This document shows, piece by piece, positions 1 to 9,682 of a stretch of DNA of 64,000 nt. The position numbers and the translations under genes are program-made. Under the pieces are notes generated by a model. It did not search any database. It was given only the letters and a program-made list of their open reading frames with translations, and was not told where the DNA came from. The stretch lies in assembly GCF_003259435.1 (NCBI RefSeq), contig NZ_QLMA01000009.1, forward strand, positions 129,313 to 193,312, read 5' to 3'. The stretch is from Chitinophaga dinghuensis. Its GTDB lineage: Bacteria > Bacteroidota > Bacteroidia > Chitinophagales > Chitinophagaceae. The first letter of the stretch is position 1; every line of letters starts with the position of its first letter.

Positions 1-776
1 CCATTTTCTGTGTCTTCTACTTGTAAGCCCAGTCTGGGATTGTTGCCGCGTGGAGCCCAGCTGTTGTTGAAGTCGGGCTGCTGGAAATTAAAGAACCCTC
101 TGTTTCCTCTGGTTGGAGGCCCAAACATCATCCCTGGGCGTTCGTTTGTGCGTTCGTCCAACGTTACGGTTGCCTTGGCTTCTTTCTTATTACGTGTATA
201 CGTTAACGTTATTTTGTCTCCGGGGTTGTAAGTACCGATGGTTTCATAGAGATCTTTCGGTTCTTCGATCTTTGTTTTATCTACCTGGAGAATGATATCG
301 CCTGTTTTGATGCCGGCTTTTTCGGCTGGACTACCAGGAGACACGGTTTTGACGGTCACGCCGCGCGCCTCATTTTTCTCGGTGAGGACCCCTAGCAAAG
401 CCTTGTTAGGCTTGACATCGAAGATGTTGTCGCCGTCATCCTGTGCGTCGTCGCCTCCACCCCCACCAAAGATACCCAGTAATGGAGAGGTGTTATCACT
501 GGTAATACTGATAGAGTTGCCATCCATTGGAGTAATATTCCGACGAAAGACAGATAAATCCGGATTATTGTACTGGTCCACTTTCTTACCGTCTACCCAA
601 ATTTCACCATTCTTGATTTCCACGGTGACCTTTGCATCAGCATTACTTTTGCGTTTGATGATGATTTCGTCAAACTCTCCCATCTTATCTTTTGACTGCT
701 GGGCGAATACCGGTGCACTCAGAAAGCTGAAGCAGGTAAAACCTGCAATGGTTAATGTTTGCAGTAACTTGCTCAT
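1..776 (-). CDS. Exported PDZ-domain protein (3' end outside window)
   Basis: Read on the minus strand from an ATG at 776, the frame stays open to the window edge, so the C-terminus is missing. A signal peptide ending near APVFAQQ is followed by a short region, a glycine/aspartate-rich linker (IFGGGGGDDAQDDGDN) and a PDZ domain of about 75 residues containing GSPAEKAGIKTGDIILQV. A second PDZ-like start (PRLGLQVEDTENG) lies at the edge. PDZ domains bind peptide C-termini. No protease domain precedes the first PDZ, so this is not a standard HtrA; it is more likely a periplasmic scaffold or PDZ-only protein. It is convergent with nothing and is transcribed away from alaS's terminator. Confidence 0.8.
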   Translation of the reverse strand, partial: MSKLLQTLTIAGFTCFSFLSAPVFAQQSKDKMGEFDEIIIKRKSNADAKVTVEIKNGEIWVDGKKVDQYNNPDLSVFRRNITPMDGNSISITSDNTSPLLGIFGGGGGDDAQDDGDNIFDVKPNKALLGVLTEKNEARGVTVKTVSPGSPAEKAGIKTGDIILQVDKTKIEEPKDLYETIGTYNPGDKITLTYTRNKKEAKATVTLDERTNERPGMMFGPPTRGNRGFFNFQQPDFNNSWAPRGNNPRLGLQVEDTEN

Positions 777-873
777 ATGTTGATAGTTTTTTTATACGGC
801 AACAAATTTAATAACATGGATAACTAAGGAAAAGTTAAATCCGATTATCTGCCATTAAGTAACGATAAAAAAC

Positions 874-907
874 AGAAAGGTGGACATCTCCCGATATCCA
901 CCTTTCT
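874..907 (-). terminator. Rho-independent terminator of alaS
   Basis: An 11-bp perfect stem (AGAAAGGTGGA at 874-884 and its complement at 897-907) with a 12-base loop lies 22 bases after the alaS stop. On the minus strand it is followed by a T-rich run (complement of 864-873). Confidence 0.75.
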
Positions 908-928
908 TATAACACTTAATTTCAATTA

Positions 929-3547
929 TCAGTTGATAATCTGCTGAATTGCTTTAATTACCTGGTCCAGCTTGTCAGTTTCCTGACCGCCGGCGGTAGC
1001 AAAGGATTTCTGACCGCCGCCGCCACCTTTGATCAGTGGTGCGATATGTTCCTTGATCAATTTAGGCGCTTCCCAGCCTTTTTCTGCCACGAGTTTCTCA
1101 TCGATGGTCAGGGCAACACTGGCTTTTCCGCCTATATTGGCAGCGAAGATCAGCACGTGATCAGGGATTTCATTCTTTAACTGGAGTGACAGTTGTTTCA
1201 GGCCTTCTGCATTGCTGACGTTAACTACCTGTCCGAGGAAGTTTACGCCATTAATGGATTGTGCTTTTGAACGCAGTTCATTACCCAGCTGGCGTACTTT
1301 TTCCAGTTCCAGTGCTTCTACCTGTTTTTCCAGGGTCGCTTTATCCTGTACGAGAGTTTCCGCAGCCTTCACAATTTCTTTAGGATTTTTGAGAGCGGCT
1401 TTGATCTCTTTCAGTTGCTGGAGCTGTTTATTCACAAAGGAAAGCGCCTCGTTGCCGGTTACCGCTTCCACACGACGAACGCCTGCAGCTACTGCACCTT
1501 CAGAAACGAATTTAAACAGACCGAGTTCGCCGGTTGCACCAACATGGGTACCGCCGCAAAGCTCTACGCTATAATTCGGGTCCATGATTACCACGCGAAC
1601 AACGTCTCCGTATTTCTCACCGAAGAGCGCCATAGCGCCCAGTTGCAGGGCTTCTTCCTTAGGAAGTTCCTTTATAACAACGGGGATATTCGCACGGATT
1701 TTATCATTTACGATATCTTCAATTTTAGCCATTTCTTCATCTGTCACTTTTGCGAAGTGAGAGAAGTCGAAACGCAGACCTTCTGCATTCACCAGGGAAC
1801 CTTTCTGGGCAACGTGCGTACCCAGTACTTCGCGAAGTGCGGCATGCAACAGGTGGGTAGCAGAGTGATGACGTGCAGTATCCTGACGTTTTTCTTTTGC
1901 TACTACTGCTTTCACGCCTGCCTGCGGGTTGGCCGGCAGTTTATCTGCAAAGTGAATGATCAGGTTATTTTCTTTCTTGGTATCCGTCACGTGGATGATT
2001 TCCTCATCAAAGTACAGGATACCGGTATCGCCAACTTGTCCGCCGGATTCTGCATAGAAAGGCGTTTTGCTCAATACCAGTTGGAATTGATCTTTACCTT
2101 TTGCATTAACGGTACGGTATTTCAGCAGTTTGGTATGTGATTCCAGGTTTTCGTAGCCTACGAACATTACATCTGGCGTTTCGTCCAGTACTACCCAGTC
2201 GCCGGTATCTAATGCGGTAGCGGCGCGGGAACGTTCTTTTTGTTGTTCCAGGGCAGCATCGAAGCCGATTTTATCTACGTCAAACTTGTTTTCAAGAGCG
2301 ATCAGCGTGGTAAGATCATATGGGAAACCGTATGTATCATAAAGTTCGAAGGCTGTTTGGCCATCGATGATTTTGCTGTTGGCGTGTTTGATGAAGTCGT
2401 CGATACGGCGGATACCACTTTCGAGGGTACGGAGGAAGTTATTTTCTTCTTCAAAAATGATTCTCTTCACAAAGTCTACCTGTTGTTCCAGTTCCGGGAA
2501 AACGTGGGAGAATTGTGCTGCCAGTACTGGTACGAGATCGTGGAGCAGTGGTTTTCTTACGTCCAGGAAGGAGAAGTAGTAACGCACGGCTCTGCGGAGG
2601 ATACGGCGAATTACGTAACCTGCGCCGGTATTGGATGGCAGCTGGCCATCGGCGATGGTGAAGGAGATAGCGCGGATGTGGTCAGCGATTACGCGGAAAG
2701 CGACGTCACTTTTCTCATCAGTGCCTTTATAGGCTTTACCGGTCAGTTTTTCAACGGTATGGATGGTACCCATGAAAAGGTCGGTATCGTAGTTGGAAGT
2801 TTTTCCTTGCAGTACGCGAACGAGGCGCTCGAGGCCCATACCGGTATCTACGTGTTTGGCAGGCAATGGCACCAGGGATTTATCTTTCTGGCGGTTGAAC
2901 TGCATGAATACGTTGTTCCAGATTTCGATTACTTGCGGATGGTCGTTGTTAACGAGGGCTTTCCCGTCTGCTGCCTGTCTTTCATTATCCGGACGGCAGT
3001 CTACGTGAATTTCAGAGCAAGGGCCACAAGGACCGGTATCGCCCATTTCCCAGAAGTTATCTTTTTTGTTTCCGAGGAGGATGCGGTCTTCTGCAATATG
3101 TTCTTTCCAGAAATCGTATGCTTCCTGGTCTTTAGGCAGGTTTTCTTTCGCATCGCCTTCGAATACTGTTACGTATAAACGATCTACGGGGATTTTGTAC
3201 ACTTCCGTTAACAGTTCCCAGCTCCAGGCAATGGCTTCTTTTTTGAAATAATCGCCGAAGCTCCAGTTGCCTAGCATCTCGAACATGGTATGGTGGTAGG
3301 TGTCGATACCTACTTCTTCCAGGTCATTATGCTTACCGCTTACACGGAGGCATTTTTGCGTATCTGCCACTCTGCTGTGCGCGGGTACTTTATTGCCGAG
3401 GAAATAGTCTTTAAACTGGTTCATACCGGCGTTAGTGAACATCAGAGTCGGGTCATTTTTCACCACTATCGGGGCAGAAGGCACGATTTGGTGCCCTTTT
3501 GACGCAAAGAAGTCCAGGAATTGCTGTCGTATTTCAGAAGCTGTCAT
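929..3547 (-). CDS. alaS: Alanyl-tRNA synthetase
   Basis: An 872-residue protein, the normal length for bacterial AlaRS, which charges tRNA-Ala in the cytoplasm. The class II catalytic core fills the N-terminal half (FTNAGMNQFKDYFLG; GCGPCSEIH-type segment written here as TGPCGPCSEIH). The editing domain carries its zinc-binding motifs HHSATHLLH and CGGTH, and the C-Ala part ends in the glycine-rich GGGGGQKSFATAGG segment. The ATG at 3547 gives the usual MTASEIRQQFLDFF start. It is monocistronic, with a terminator downstream, and is divergent from the M23 peptidase gene. Confidence 0.98.
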   Translation of the reverse strand: MTASEIRQQFLDFFASKGHQIVPSAPIVVKNDPTLMFTNAGMNQFKDYFLGNKVPAHSRVADTQKCLRVSGKHNDLEEVGIDTYHHTMFEMLGNWSFGDYFKKEAIAWSWELLTEVYKIPVDRLYVTVFEGDAKENLPKDQEAYDFWKEHIAEDRILLGNKKDNFWEMGDTGPCGPCSEIHVDCRPDNERQAADGKALVNNDHPQVIEIWNNVFMQFNRQKDKSLVPLPAKHVDTGMGLERLVRVLQGKTSNYDTDLFMGTIHTVEKLTGKAYKGTDEKSDVAFRVIADHIRAISFTIADGQLPSNTGAGYVIRRILRRAVRYYFSFLDVRKPLLHDLVPVLAAQFSHVFPELEQQVDFVKRIIFEEENNFLRTLESGIRRIDDFIKHANSKIIDGQTAFELYDTYGFPYDLTTLIALENKFDVDKIGFDAALEQQKERSRAATALDTGDWVVLDETPDVMFVGYENLESHTKLLKYRTVNAKGKDQFQLVLSKTPFYAESGGQVGDTGILYFDEEIIHVTDTKKENNLIIHFADKLPANPQAGVKAVVAKEKRQDTARHHSATHLLHAALREVLGTHVAQKGSLVNAEGLRFDFSHFAKVTDEEMAKIEDIVNDKIRANIPVVIKELPKEEALQLGAMALFGEKYGDVVRVVIMDPNYSVELCGGTHVGATGELGLFKFVSEGAVAAGVRRVEAVTGNEALSFVNKQLQQLKEIKAALKNPKEIVKAAETLVQDKATLEKQVEALELEKVRQLGNELRSKAQSINGVNFLGQVVNVSNAEGLKQLSLQLKNEIPDHVLIFAANIGGKASVALTIDEKLVAEKGWEAPKLIKEHIAPLIKGGGGGQKSFATAGGQETDKLDQVIKAIQQIIN

Positions 3548-3900
3548 AAAATATTGATGCGAATTAATATATATTTTATATCTTATTGCTCGAGTATTTG
3601 GCGGCAGACTTTCGCCTGTGTTTCAACCCATTATGAAGTAGTTAGAAAATTGACATTCAAAAGGTTGATGTTTTAATCTAATTACATTAGGTTTGTGCGC
3701 CTTATTTTCCCGCCGAGTTACAGGGAGTGCAAAAATATTGAAACCTGTATGATTATTCAAAATAGGATAGGCTGACCGGCAAAAAAGTTAAGGACGGCAA
3801 GCTCATTTATGCCAATTTTTATTCATCCGTTTGAACTCAAGGTAATAAAATCTGCGGTCTCAGCGTATTAGCTGAGTAAGAAAAGTACACCATTGGTGCA
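3548..3900. other. Divergent intergenic region between alaS and the M23 peptidase gene
   Basis: 353 bases without a credible gene. It must hold the promoters of both divergent genes. One good rightward candidate is listed separately (3665-3695). No RNA gene or strong terminator was seen. Confidence 0.6.
3665..3695 (+). promoter_or_regulatory. Candidate Bacteroidota sigma-70 promoter for the M23 peptidase gene
   Basis: TAGGTTTG at 3688-3695 matches the TAnnTTTG -7 box of Bacteroidota, with TTG at 3665-3667 at 20-bp spacing. It would leave a leader of about 200 bases, which is long, so this assignment is tentative. Confidence 0.35.
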
Positions 3901-4872
3901 ATGAAGAAGGTTAAATATTTCTATAATACGCAAACATTAAAATACGAGAAGCTGGTAGTTTCCCTACGGGTGAAAGTGCTGCGTATTCTCGGTTTCGTGT
4001 CTGCCGCCATTGTTACAGGCGCTTTGTTCCTGGCATTTGCCTATCGTTTTTTTGCTTCCCCTAAGGAAAAGCTGTTGTTGCGGGATCTGGACGGGATGAA
4101 AGAAAAGTACGAGGCCCTGCAGGGACGTATGAAAGAGGCGAAGACCAAACTAACTGCCCTGGAAGAGCGGGATAATGAGATCTATAGGGTCATCTTTGAG
4201 GCTGATCCGATTCCAGACAGTACCCGTATGGGTAAGGTGGCCGCCGATGAGGAAGCGTCTCAGCTGCAATCCTTTGCCAGCAGTGAGATCATCGCTTCCA
4301 CTTCTGTATTGCTCAATGAGATCACCAACCGTATCAAATCCCAGGAGAAATCCTTCGACGAGATTGATAAGCTGGTAAAGAATAAGCAGGAAATGCTGGC
4401 TTCTATCCCGGCTATTCAGCCTGTATCGAATAAAGATCTTAAACATATTGCCTCCGGTTTCGGCTATAGGATCGATCCGATTTATAAAATGATGAAATAT
4501 CACTCTGGGCTCGACTTCGCGGCGCCCAGTGGGACGCCTATCTATGCTACAGGTAACGGTGTGGTGGAAGAGGCTAGTCTGAGCGACGTAGGATATGGTA
4601 ACCACGTGGTGGTACGCCATGGTTACGGTTATAAAACCCTCTATGGGCATATGCTCCGTATGAAGGTAAGGGCCGGACAGTCGGTAAAACGCGGAGATGT
4701 GTTAGGATGGGTAGGTAGTACTGGTAAATCAACCGGGCCACACTGCCATTATGAGGTAATGAAAAATGGCACCAAGGTAGACCCGGTATACTTCTTCTTC
4801 AGCGATCTCACCGCAGAACAGTTTGAAACACTGGTTAAAATGGCCAGATCTGGTAACCAGTCGTTCGACTAA
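3901..4872 (+). CDS. M23 family metallopeptidase, membrane-anchored
   Basis: A 323-residue cell-wall endopeptidase of the LytM/M23 type. An N-terminal cytoplasmic stretch is followed by one membrane segment (about residues 26-48), a coiled-coil region (about 55-90) and a C-terminal M23 domain (about 190-290). The zinc motifs are intact: HSGLDF (HxxxD) and HCHYEV (HxH), so it should be an active peptidase rather than an EnvC-like activator. It probably cuts peptidoglycan cross-links in the periplasm during growth or division. The MerR-type gene follows about 100 bases downstream on the same strand. Confidence 0.92.
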   Translation: MKKVKYFYNTQTLKYEKLVVSLRVKVLRILGFVSAAIVTGALFLAFAYRFFASPKEKLLLRDLDGMKEKYEALQGRMKEAKTKLTALEERDNEIYRVIFEADPIPDSTRMGKVAADEEASQLQSFASSEIIASTSVLLNEITNRIKSQEKSFDEIDKLVKNKQEMLASIPAIQPVSNKDLKHIASGFGYRIDPIYKMMKYHSGLDFAAPSGTPIYATGNGVVEEASLSDVGYGNHVVVRHGYGYKTLYGHMLRMKVRAGQSVKRGDVLGWVGSTGKSTGPHCHYEVMKNGTKVDPVYFFFSDLTAEQFETLVKMARSGNQSFD

Positions 4873-4987
4873 GTTATCCTGATTGGTTATAATATGTTCG
4901 TTATTAATCTGGAAATAGACGAAAGCTGAAGTAAAATGGCTAAATTCATGGCTGTAAAAGATATTTTTCAACGTGTTTTTTACTGCC

Positions 4988-5500
4988 ATGCACCAGTTAG
5001 ACCTTTTTTCTACAGCCGGAACGTCTCCACTGCCAATGGCAGTAAAGGCGGGACCCAAGTCTAAAGTAAAAGTCAGGGCCGTGGCCCCTCCCGCTGAACC
5101 CAATCTGGGTAAAAAGCGTGGGCGTAAATCATTGAAAGAATTTTCGGAAGACCCGGATCTGATTATGGAATTGGATAAACTGGTATTGGACAAACAATAT
5201 TATTCCATCAGTGAAGTAGCTGCCATGTTCAAGGTAAATACTTCTCTGATACGCTATTGGGAGAACGAATTTGATATCCTCCAGCCTAAAAAGAACCGCA
5301 AAGGAGACCGCCTGTTCCGCCAGGAAGACATTCACCATCTGAAATTAATCTATCACCTCCTCAGAGAAAGGAAGTATACGATCGAAGGCGCGAAACAAAA
5401 ATTAAAGGAAGACCGTAAGCTGGCCGCCCGAAATTTCGAAATGGTACAAGCTTTGCTAAAGGTAAGAGGTTTCTTAACGGAACTGAAAGATCAATTATAA
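4988..5500 (+). CDS. MerR family transcriptional regulator
   Basis: About 170 residues. After an unstructured basic N-terminus, the MerR winged-helix domain covers about residues 60-130 (YYSISEVAAMFKVNTSLIRY, then RLFRQEDIHHLKLIYHLLRE). There is only a short C-terminal helix and no metal-binding cysteine loop, so the effector cannot be predicted. I chose the ATG at 4988 (MHQLDLFST) over the in-frame GTG at 4973. It ends 11 bases before the thioredoxin-fold gene, suggesting cotranscription. Confidence 0.9.
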   Translation: MHQLDLFSTAGTSPLPMAVKAGPKSKVKVRAVAPPAEPNLGKKRGRKSLKEFSEDPDLIMELDKLVLDKQYYSISEVAAMFKVNTSLIRYWENEFDILQPKKNRKGDRLFRQEDIHHLKLIYHLLRERKYTIEGAKQKLKEDRKLAARNFEMVQALLKVRGFLTELKDQL

Positions 5501-5511
5501 AATACAAGGTT

Positions 5512-6024
5512 ATGCGATTAAAAATGTTACTATTAGGTGGCGGGCTGCTGTTCTCCACACTGACATGGGCACAATCTTCCAGCGACAATCCTGTCCTGAA
5601 AGGTAAAATTGATATGAAAACGCTCATGAACGGTAAGGAATATAGCTGGTTCTACAAAGGTGTGAACGACTACCAGCCTAATGATAATATGGTGAATTAC
5701 ATCAAAGCCAACCGCAGCAGCTTTAATATCGTAGCGGTATTAGGGACCTGGGATCAAGCCAGTAAAGAGATCATTCCTCAGCTTTATAAAGTGATGATCC
5801 TTGGTGGAAGCCCTGAAGAACAAGTGATCATGTTCGGCGCTGACCAGAAAATGAACACGGACGCTCCTACTGACTATAGAATCAAAAAACTTCCTACGAT
5901 CATTGTTTTCAAAGATGGTAAAGAAGAAGGTCGCATAGTAGGTACGCCTAAAGAAAGCGTAGAAGGAGAACTGTCTCGCATCCTGCTGAAGAGCAGCAAG
6001 AATGAGAAATCTAAAGACGAATAG
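5512..6024 (+). CDS. Exported thioredoxin-fold protein lacking the CXXC motif
   Basis: 170 residues with a signal peptide ending at TWAQSS. The body fits the thioredoxin family: a beta strand NIVAVLGTWDQASKEIIPQL where the WCxxC active site would be, and the conserved cis-proline segment KKLPTIIVFKDGKEEGRIVG. Both active-site cysteines are absent (TWDQAS), so it cannot act as a disulfide reductase. Related one-cysteine proteins of Bacteroidota carry WCxDS at this site. It may be a binding or structural member. It follows the MerR gene closely and ends at a bidirectional terminator. Confidence 0.8.
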   Translation: MRLKMLLLGGGLLFSTLTWAQSSSDNPVLKGKIDMKTLMNGKEYSWFYKGVNDYQPNDNMVNYIKANRSSFNIVAVLGTWDQASKEIIPQLYKVMILGGSPEEQVIMFGADQKMNTDAPTDYRIKKLPTIIVFKDGKEEGRIVGTPKESVEGELSRILLKSSKNEKSKDE

Positions 6025-6040
6025 TCTATTCTGATATTGA

Positions 6041-6076
6041 AACGAAAAAGGAGCGCATTTGCGCTCCTTTTTCGTT
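6041..6076. terminator. Bidirectional terminator
   Basis: A 16-bp perfect stem (AACGAAAAAGGAGCGC at 6041-6056, complement at 6061-6076) with an ATTT loop. It lies between two convergent genes and its A/T-rich outer stem gives a T tract in both directions. Confidence 0.85.
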
Positions 6077-6095
6077 TATTACCTTTTTCCGCTTA

Positions 6096-7199
6096 TTACT
6101 TGGCGGCAGATGTCACCACCACGTTGGTACTGCTTCCTGGCATCTTGATATCTCTCTTTTCAAGGATATGCAGAATAGACAGGTTCACGCTTTCCCTTAA
6201 TGCGGCATACATTGTTCCATCCAAAATATAAGTATTGAAAATAACCTGTATGATCACGGTGTCTTTATTGAAGTCGTGCAGATTTACAGTAAAGCCTTTC
6301 AGGATATTTTCGTTGTTTTCCAGCAATTTCCGGATATCCTGCAAAGCGCCCAGGATACTGTCGGCCGGCGTATCCGCGGTCATTTCCAGTTTCATGTTTA
6401 CCCTTTGCTGGGTGCGGAGCGACAGATTATCGAGGATACTGTCCACCATCTTTTTATTTGGCACCGTCACGAAAGTCTTTTCCAGTGTACGTATGCGCGT
6501 ACTCCTTAATCCGATTTTTTCCACTGTTCCCTGCCAGCTGTCAACTTTCACGCTATCCCCTACGCGGAATGGTTTATCAAAGAAGATGATAAAAGAACCG
6601 ATTAGGTTTTCGATACTTTCTTTGGCAGCGAGGGCTAGGGCCGCAGCACCGATACCAAGACCAGCAACGATCTTTTCTACCAGGCCTACACCAAATAATA
6701 TCCGGATAAAGGCAATCGCTCCCATAATGAAGATGATGGCCTTAAAGAAGTCACGAAAGAAGATGACGAACTGTTTGTCTGTTCTGTCCGACGTAGCATC
6801 GGCCTTCTTTTCCAGTACCAGTGAAATGAAATCGATCAAACGGAGAATAATCCAGATGATACTTGCTGTGAAAGCCAGTTCCAGTAAGGTATCTGTTACG
6901 TTTTGTAAGGTAACCTTTCCATATACGTTTACATTCAGGATTCGGGGGAAAGTGAATCTGTCGATCGTAAACATGAACGTGATCAGCAGAAAGAAGAACT
7001 CCAGTGGTTTAAGCAGCAGTTCTACAAAGCTTTTTTGTTCGATCTGGGGAGACCAGTGTTTCACCAGCCGGAACAATAACGCAGCAACAATTTTAGAAAT
7101 GTACCTTTTAACGAAGGATACAAACATTAATACCAGTAAAAGGATCAGGTAATCTCTGATCGGGTTGTCAAGGATGATGGTATTCAGAAAACTATTCAT
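6096..7199 (-). CDS. MscS-type mechanosensitive ion channel
   Basis: 367 residues. Several N-terminal membrane helices precede the MscS core, where the pore-lining helix and beta domain are recognisable (GLGIGAAALALAAKESIENL, then GSFIIFFDKPFRVGDSVKVD and GTVEKIGLRSTRIRTLE). It should sit in the inner membrane and open on osmotic downshock. The gene ends at the bidirectional terminator and starts 9 bases after the stop of the upstream amidohydrolase gene, so the two likely form an operon. Confidence 0.93.
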   Translation of the reverse strand: MNSFLNTIILDNPIRDYLILLLVLMFVSFVKRYISKIVAALLFRLVKHWSPQIEQKSFVELLLKPLEFFFLLITFMFTIDRFTFPRILNVNVYGKVTLQNVTDTLLELAFTASIIWIILRLIDFISLVLEKKADATSDRTDKQFVIFFRDFFKAIIFIMGAIAFIRILFGVGLVEKIVAGLGIGAAALALAAKESIENLIGSFIIFFDKPFRVGDSVKVDSWQGTVEKIGLRSTRIRTLEKTFVTVPNKKMVDSILDNLSLRTQQRVNMKLEMTADTPADSILGALQDIRKLLENNENILKGFTVNLHDFNKDTVIIQVIFNTYILDGTMYAALRESVNLSILHILEKRDIKMPGSSTNVVVTSAAK

Positions 7200-7208
7200 A
7201 CAGGATTA

Positions 7209-8351
7209 TTAGATGATTCTTTTTGCTTCTTGATTAATTACTACAACGCCAGGACGGCTCCCTGGCTGAAAACTACCGTATCCTTCCAAACCTAATGCCC
7301 TGGCGCCATTGCTGGTGGCCCATTGCAGGAGTTCTTCCAGCGGTATTGCTGGATACTGTTGGCGAATAGTCTGTATTTCTGCCCAGATAGACAGTTGGTG
7401 GTTGGAGGCCAGGCTGTCTGTCCCAACAACAATATTACAATTCATCCGGCGTAACAGTGGAATATCGGGTAATCTGTTTTCTATGTACAGGTTGGCTTGC
7501 GGACAAAGGCACCACCATATTTCCGATGCCTGTTGCTGTGCAAATCGTATATCCGTTTCCGTAGAAAAGGTATTATGTACCAGGATCATTTTCTGGCCGG
7601 AGAAATCTGGCAGCCAGGCTTCCAGGCTATTGGTGCCGGTGGGCTGAAACCCGCTTATGTCCATTCCGAAGGTCTTGTAGAACTCCAGGAAATCCCCGGT
7701 TTTATCGTTGTATAGCTGGTTTTCTGCCGCTGTTTCCTGGTTGTGGATACTCACCGGCGTATTGGCGGGGGTGGCGGCAATTTTCCCAAACAGGGTGCGA
7801 CTAACAGAATAGGGCGCATGGGGTACTATGGAGGAGCTATGCCTAGCGCCATCCAGTTCGCGGAACTGCCCAAGCACGTCCATACTGAACTGATAGCGGC
7901 TATCAGCGCCGTTATCGGCCACGCCCATACATTCCACGAAGGTATGATAGCGGATAGGGTCATTTTTTTTACGGGAGATAGAAGCCGTATTATTACTGAT
8001 ATCCCCTACCACGCTTATACCGGCTTCCCACATTGCCTGGGCGGCATCGTTCATGGCTGTTTCCTGCTGATCTGCATTTTGCTGGCGTAACTGCATGACG
8101 CGGGTGAGGAAACCTGGCAGTCCGGTACCTTCCGGAATCACATTTTTCATGTGGGAAAGTTCCAGGTGGCAATGTGCGTTTACAAATCCCGGGCATAGAA
8201 TACCGTCTATTTCCTGAATATCTTCATCGGAAGAATAATCTGTAATGCCAGTCACAGTGCCGGTTTCGTCCAATATCAGCACCTTGTTGGGGCCGAGGAA
8301 ATGGTATCCGTCAAATATATCTTTTCCTTTTAATTTAATCTGTTTCAACAA
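7209..8351 (-). CDS. Amidohydrolase superfamily deaminase/hydrolase
   Basis: 380 residues of the metal-dependent amidohydrolase fold, in the ATZ/TRZ, MtaD and aminofutalosine-deaminase branch. Visible metal and catalytic sites are NAHCHLELSH (HxH), VPHAPYSVS, SIHNQE and GTDSLASN (the metal-binding Asp), followed by the usual C-terminal LGLEGYGSFQPGSRPGVVVI small beta domain. The substrate cannot be read from the sequence; an aminodeoxyfutalosine or purine/pyrimidine analogue is plausible. It is the first gene of a two-gene operon with MscS. Confidence 0.82.
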   Translation of the reverse strand: MLKQIKLKGKDIFDGYHFLGPNKVLILDETGTVTGITDYSSDEDIQEIDGILCPGFVNAHCHLELSHMKNVIPEGTGLPGFLTRVMQLRQQNADQQETAMNDAAQAMWEAGISVVGDISNNTASISRKKNDPIRYHTFVECMGVADNGADSRYQFSMDVLGQFRELDGARHSSSIVPHAPYSVSRTLFGKIAATPANTPVSIHNQETAAENQLYNDKTGDFLEFYKTFGMDISGFQPTGTNSLEAWLPDFSGQKMILVHNTFSTETDIRFAQQQASEIWWCLCPQANLYIENRLPDIPLLRRMNCNIVVGTDSLASNHQLSIWAEIQTIRQQYPAIPLEELLQWATSNGARALGLEGYGSFQPGSRPGVVVINQEAKRII

Positions 8352-8448
8352 CCCTGGTGTTTAATTCCTTGAATGATGTTAATTTTGCAACCCGATTGAG
8401 TACGGTCACTACCCCATTGGGTGGTATATTCGATCGTCAAAGATAATT

Positions 8449-9513
8449 ATGATAGACAAACTGGAAGCTATAAAAGGCCGATTTGAACAGGTATCATTGG
8501 CCCTTACCAACCCAGAGGTGGTAAGTGATAACAAAAAGTTTGGCCAGCTAAGCAAAGAATACCGCCAGCTGGAGAAGATTGTGAAGGCATATGATGCCTA
8601 TCGTAATCTGCTGGATAATATTGCTTTTAATAAAGAAGTGCTGGACAGCGGAGATGAAGAGATGCGCGAACTGGCAAAGGCAGAAACAGAAGAATTGCAG
8701 GAACAGAAGACTGCTCAGGAAGAGCTGATTCGTAACTTGTTGATTCCCAAGGACCCTCAGGATGAGAAAAATGCCATCCTGGAGATTCGTGCTGGTACTG
8801 GAGGAGATGAAGCGAGTTTATTCGCGGGCGATCTGCTGCGTATGTACCTGCGTTTCTGCGAGCTGAAAGGCTACAGTACCAGTGTAATGTCTGAAAACCC
8901 TGGTTCTGCCGGCGGTTATAAAGAGGTGGTACTGGAAGTAAGTGGAGATGATGTATATGGCACATTAAAATTCGAATCCGGCGTGCACCGTGTACAGCGT
9001 GTACCTGCCACAGAAGCATCCGGACGCGTACATACGTCTGCTGCTACCGTAGCGGTTTTGCCAGAAGCGGAAGAAGTGGATGTGGAAATCCGGGAAGCGG
9101 ATATCAAGATGGATACGTTCCGTTCCAGTGGTGCGGGTGGCCAGCACGTAAACAAGACGGAGTCTGCCGTTCGTTTGACGCATGGTCCTACCGGTGTGGT
9201 GGTAGAGTGTCAGGAAGGACGTAGTCAGCACTCCAACCGTGAGATTGCGATGAAGATGTTGCGTACTCGTATTTATGAGGCGGCAGTGCGTAAGCATGAG
9301 GACGCCATTGCGAGTCAGCGTAAGAGTCTTGTATCTACCGGGGACCGTTCTGCGAAGATCCGTACCTATAACTATCCTCAGGGTCGTGTAACGGATCACC
9401 GTATTGGTATGACTGTTTACAATCTGGATGCGTTCATGAACGGTGAGATCAAGGATATGATTGAAGCGCTGGCTTTTGCGGAGAATGCAGAGAAGCTGAA
9501 ACAGGGAAGCTAG
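8449..9513 (+). CDS. prfA: Peptide chain release factor 1
   Basis: 354 residues, normal RF1 length. It terminates translation at UAA and UAG. The stop-codon reading motif PAT sits in QRVPATEASGRVHTSA, and the catalytic GGQ loop is in SSGAGGQHVNKTESAVRLTH. The ATG at 8449 gives the typical MIDKLEAIKGRFEQV start. A terminator follows at 9532-9575. The window also codes a second GGQ protein, ArfB. Confidence 0.98.
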   Translation: MIDKLEAIKGRFEQVSLALTNPEVVSDNKKFGQLSKEYRQLEKIVKAYDAYRNLLDNIAFNKEVLDSGDEEMRELAKAETEELQEQKTAQEELIRNLLIPKDPQDEKNAILEIRAGTGGDEASLFAGDLLRMYLRFCELKGYSTSVMSENPGSAGGYKEVVLEVSGDDVYGTLKFESGVHRVQRVPATEASGRVHTSAATVAVLPEAEEVDVEIREADIKMDTFRSSGAGGQHVNKTESAVRLTHGPTGVVVECQEGRSQHSNREIAMKMLRTRIYEAAVRKHEDAIASQRKSLVSTGDRSAKIRTYNYPQGRVTDHRIGMTVYNLDAFMNGEIKDMIEALAFAENAEKLKQGS

Positions 9514-9531
9514 TCTCCCTAAACTATATTT

Positions 9532-9575
9532 AGTCGCAAAGAGGCTGTATTTATTGGCTTCTTTGCGGCTTTTTA
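9532..9575 (+). terminator. Terminator of prfA
   Basis: AGTCGCAAAGA (9532-9542) pairs with TCTTTGCGGCT (9560-9570) with one wobble, followed by TTTTTAAT. Confidence 0.7.
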
Positions 9576-9682
9576 ATATTCTATGAAATCTTGTAGGGTC
9601 TGCTATTTCTACGGCGGAAAAATCCTACATTTAATAAGTTCGAGAAAATCATATTTACTCCCCTACATTAAATCTTACACAC

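Noticed and set aside
1415-3178. Long plus-strand frames opposite alaS
   Set aside because: They are antisense shadows of the conserved alanyl-tRNA synthetase gene and lack any family pattern.
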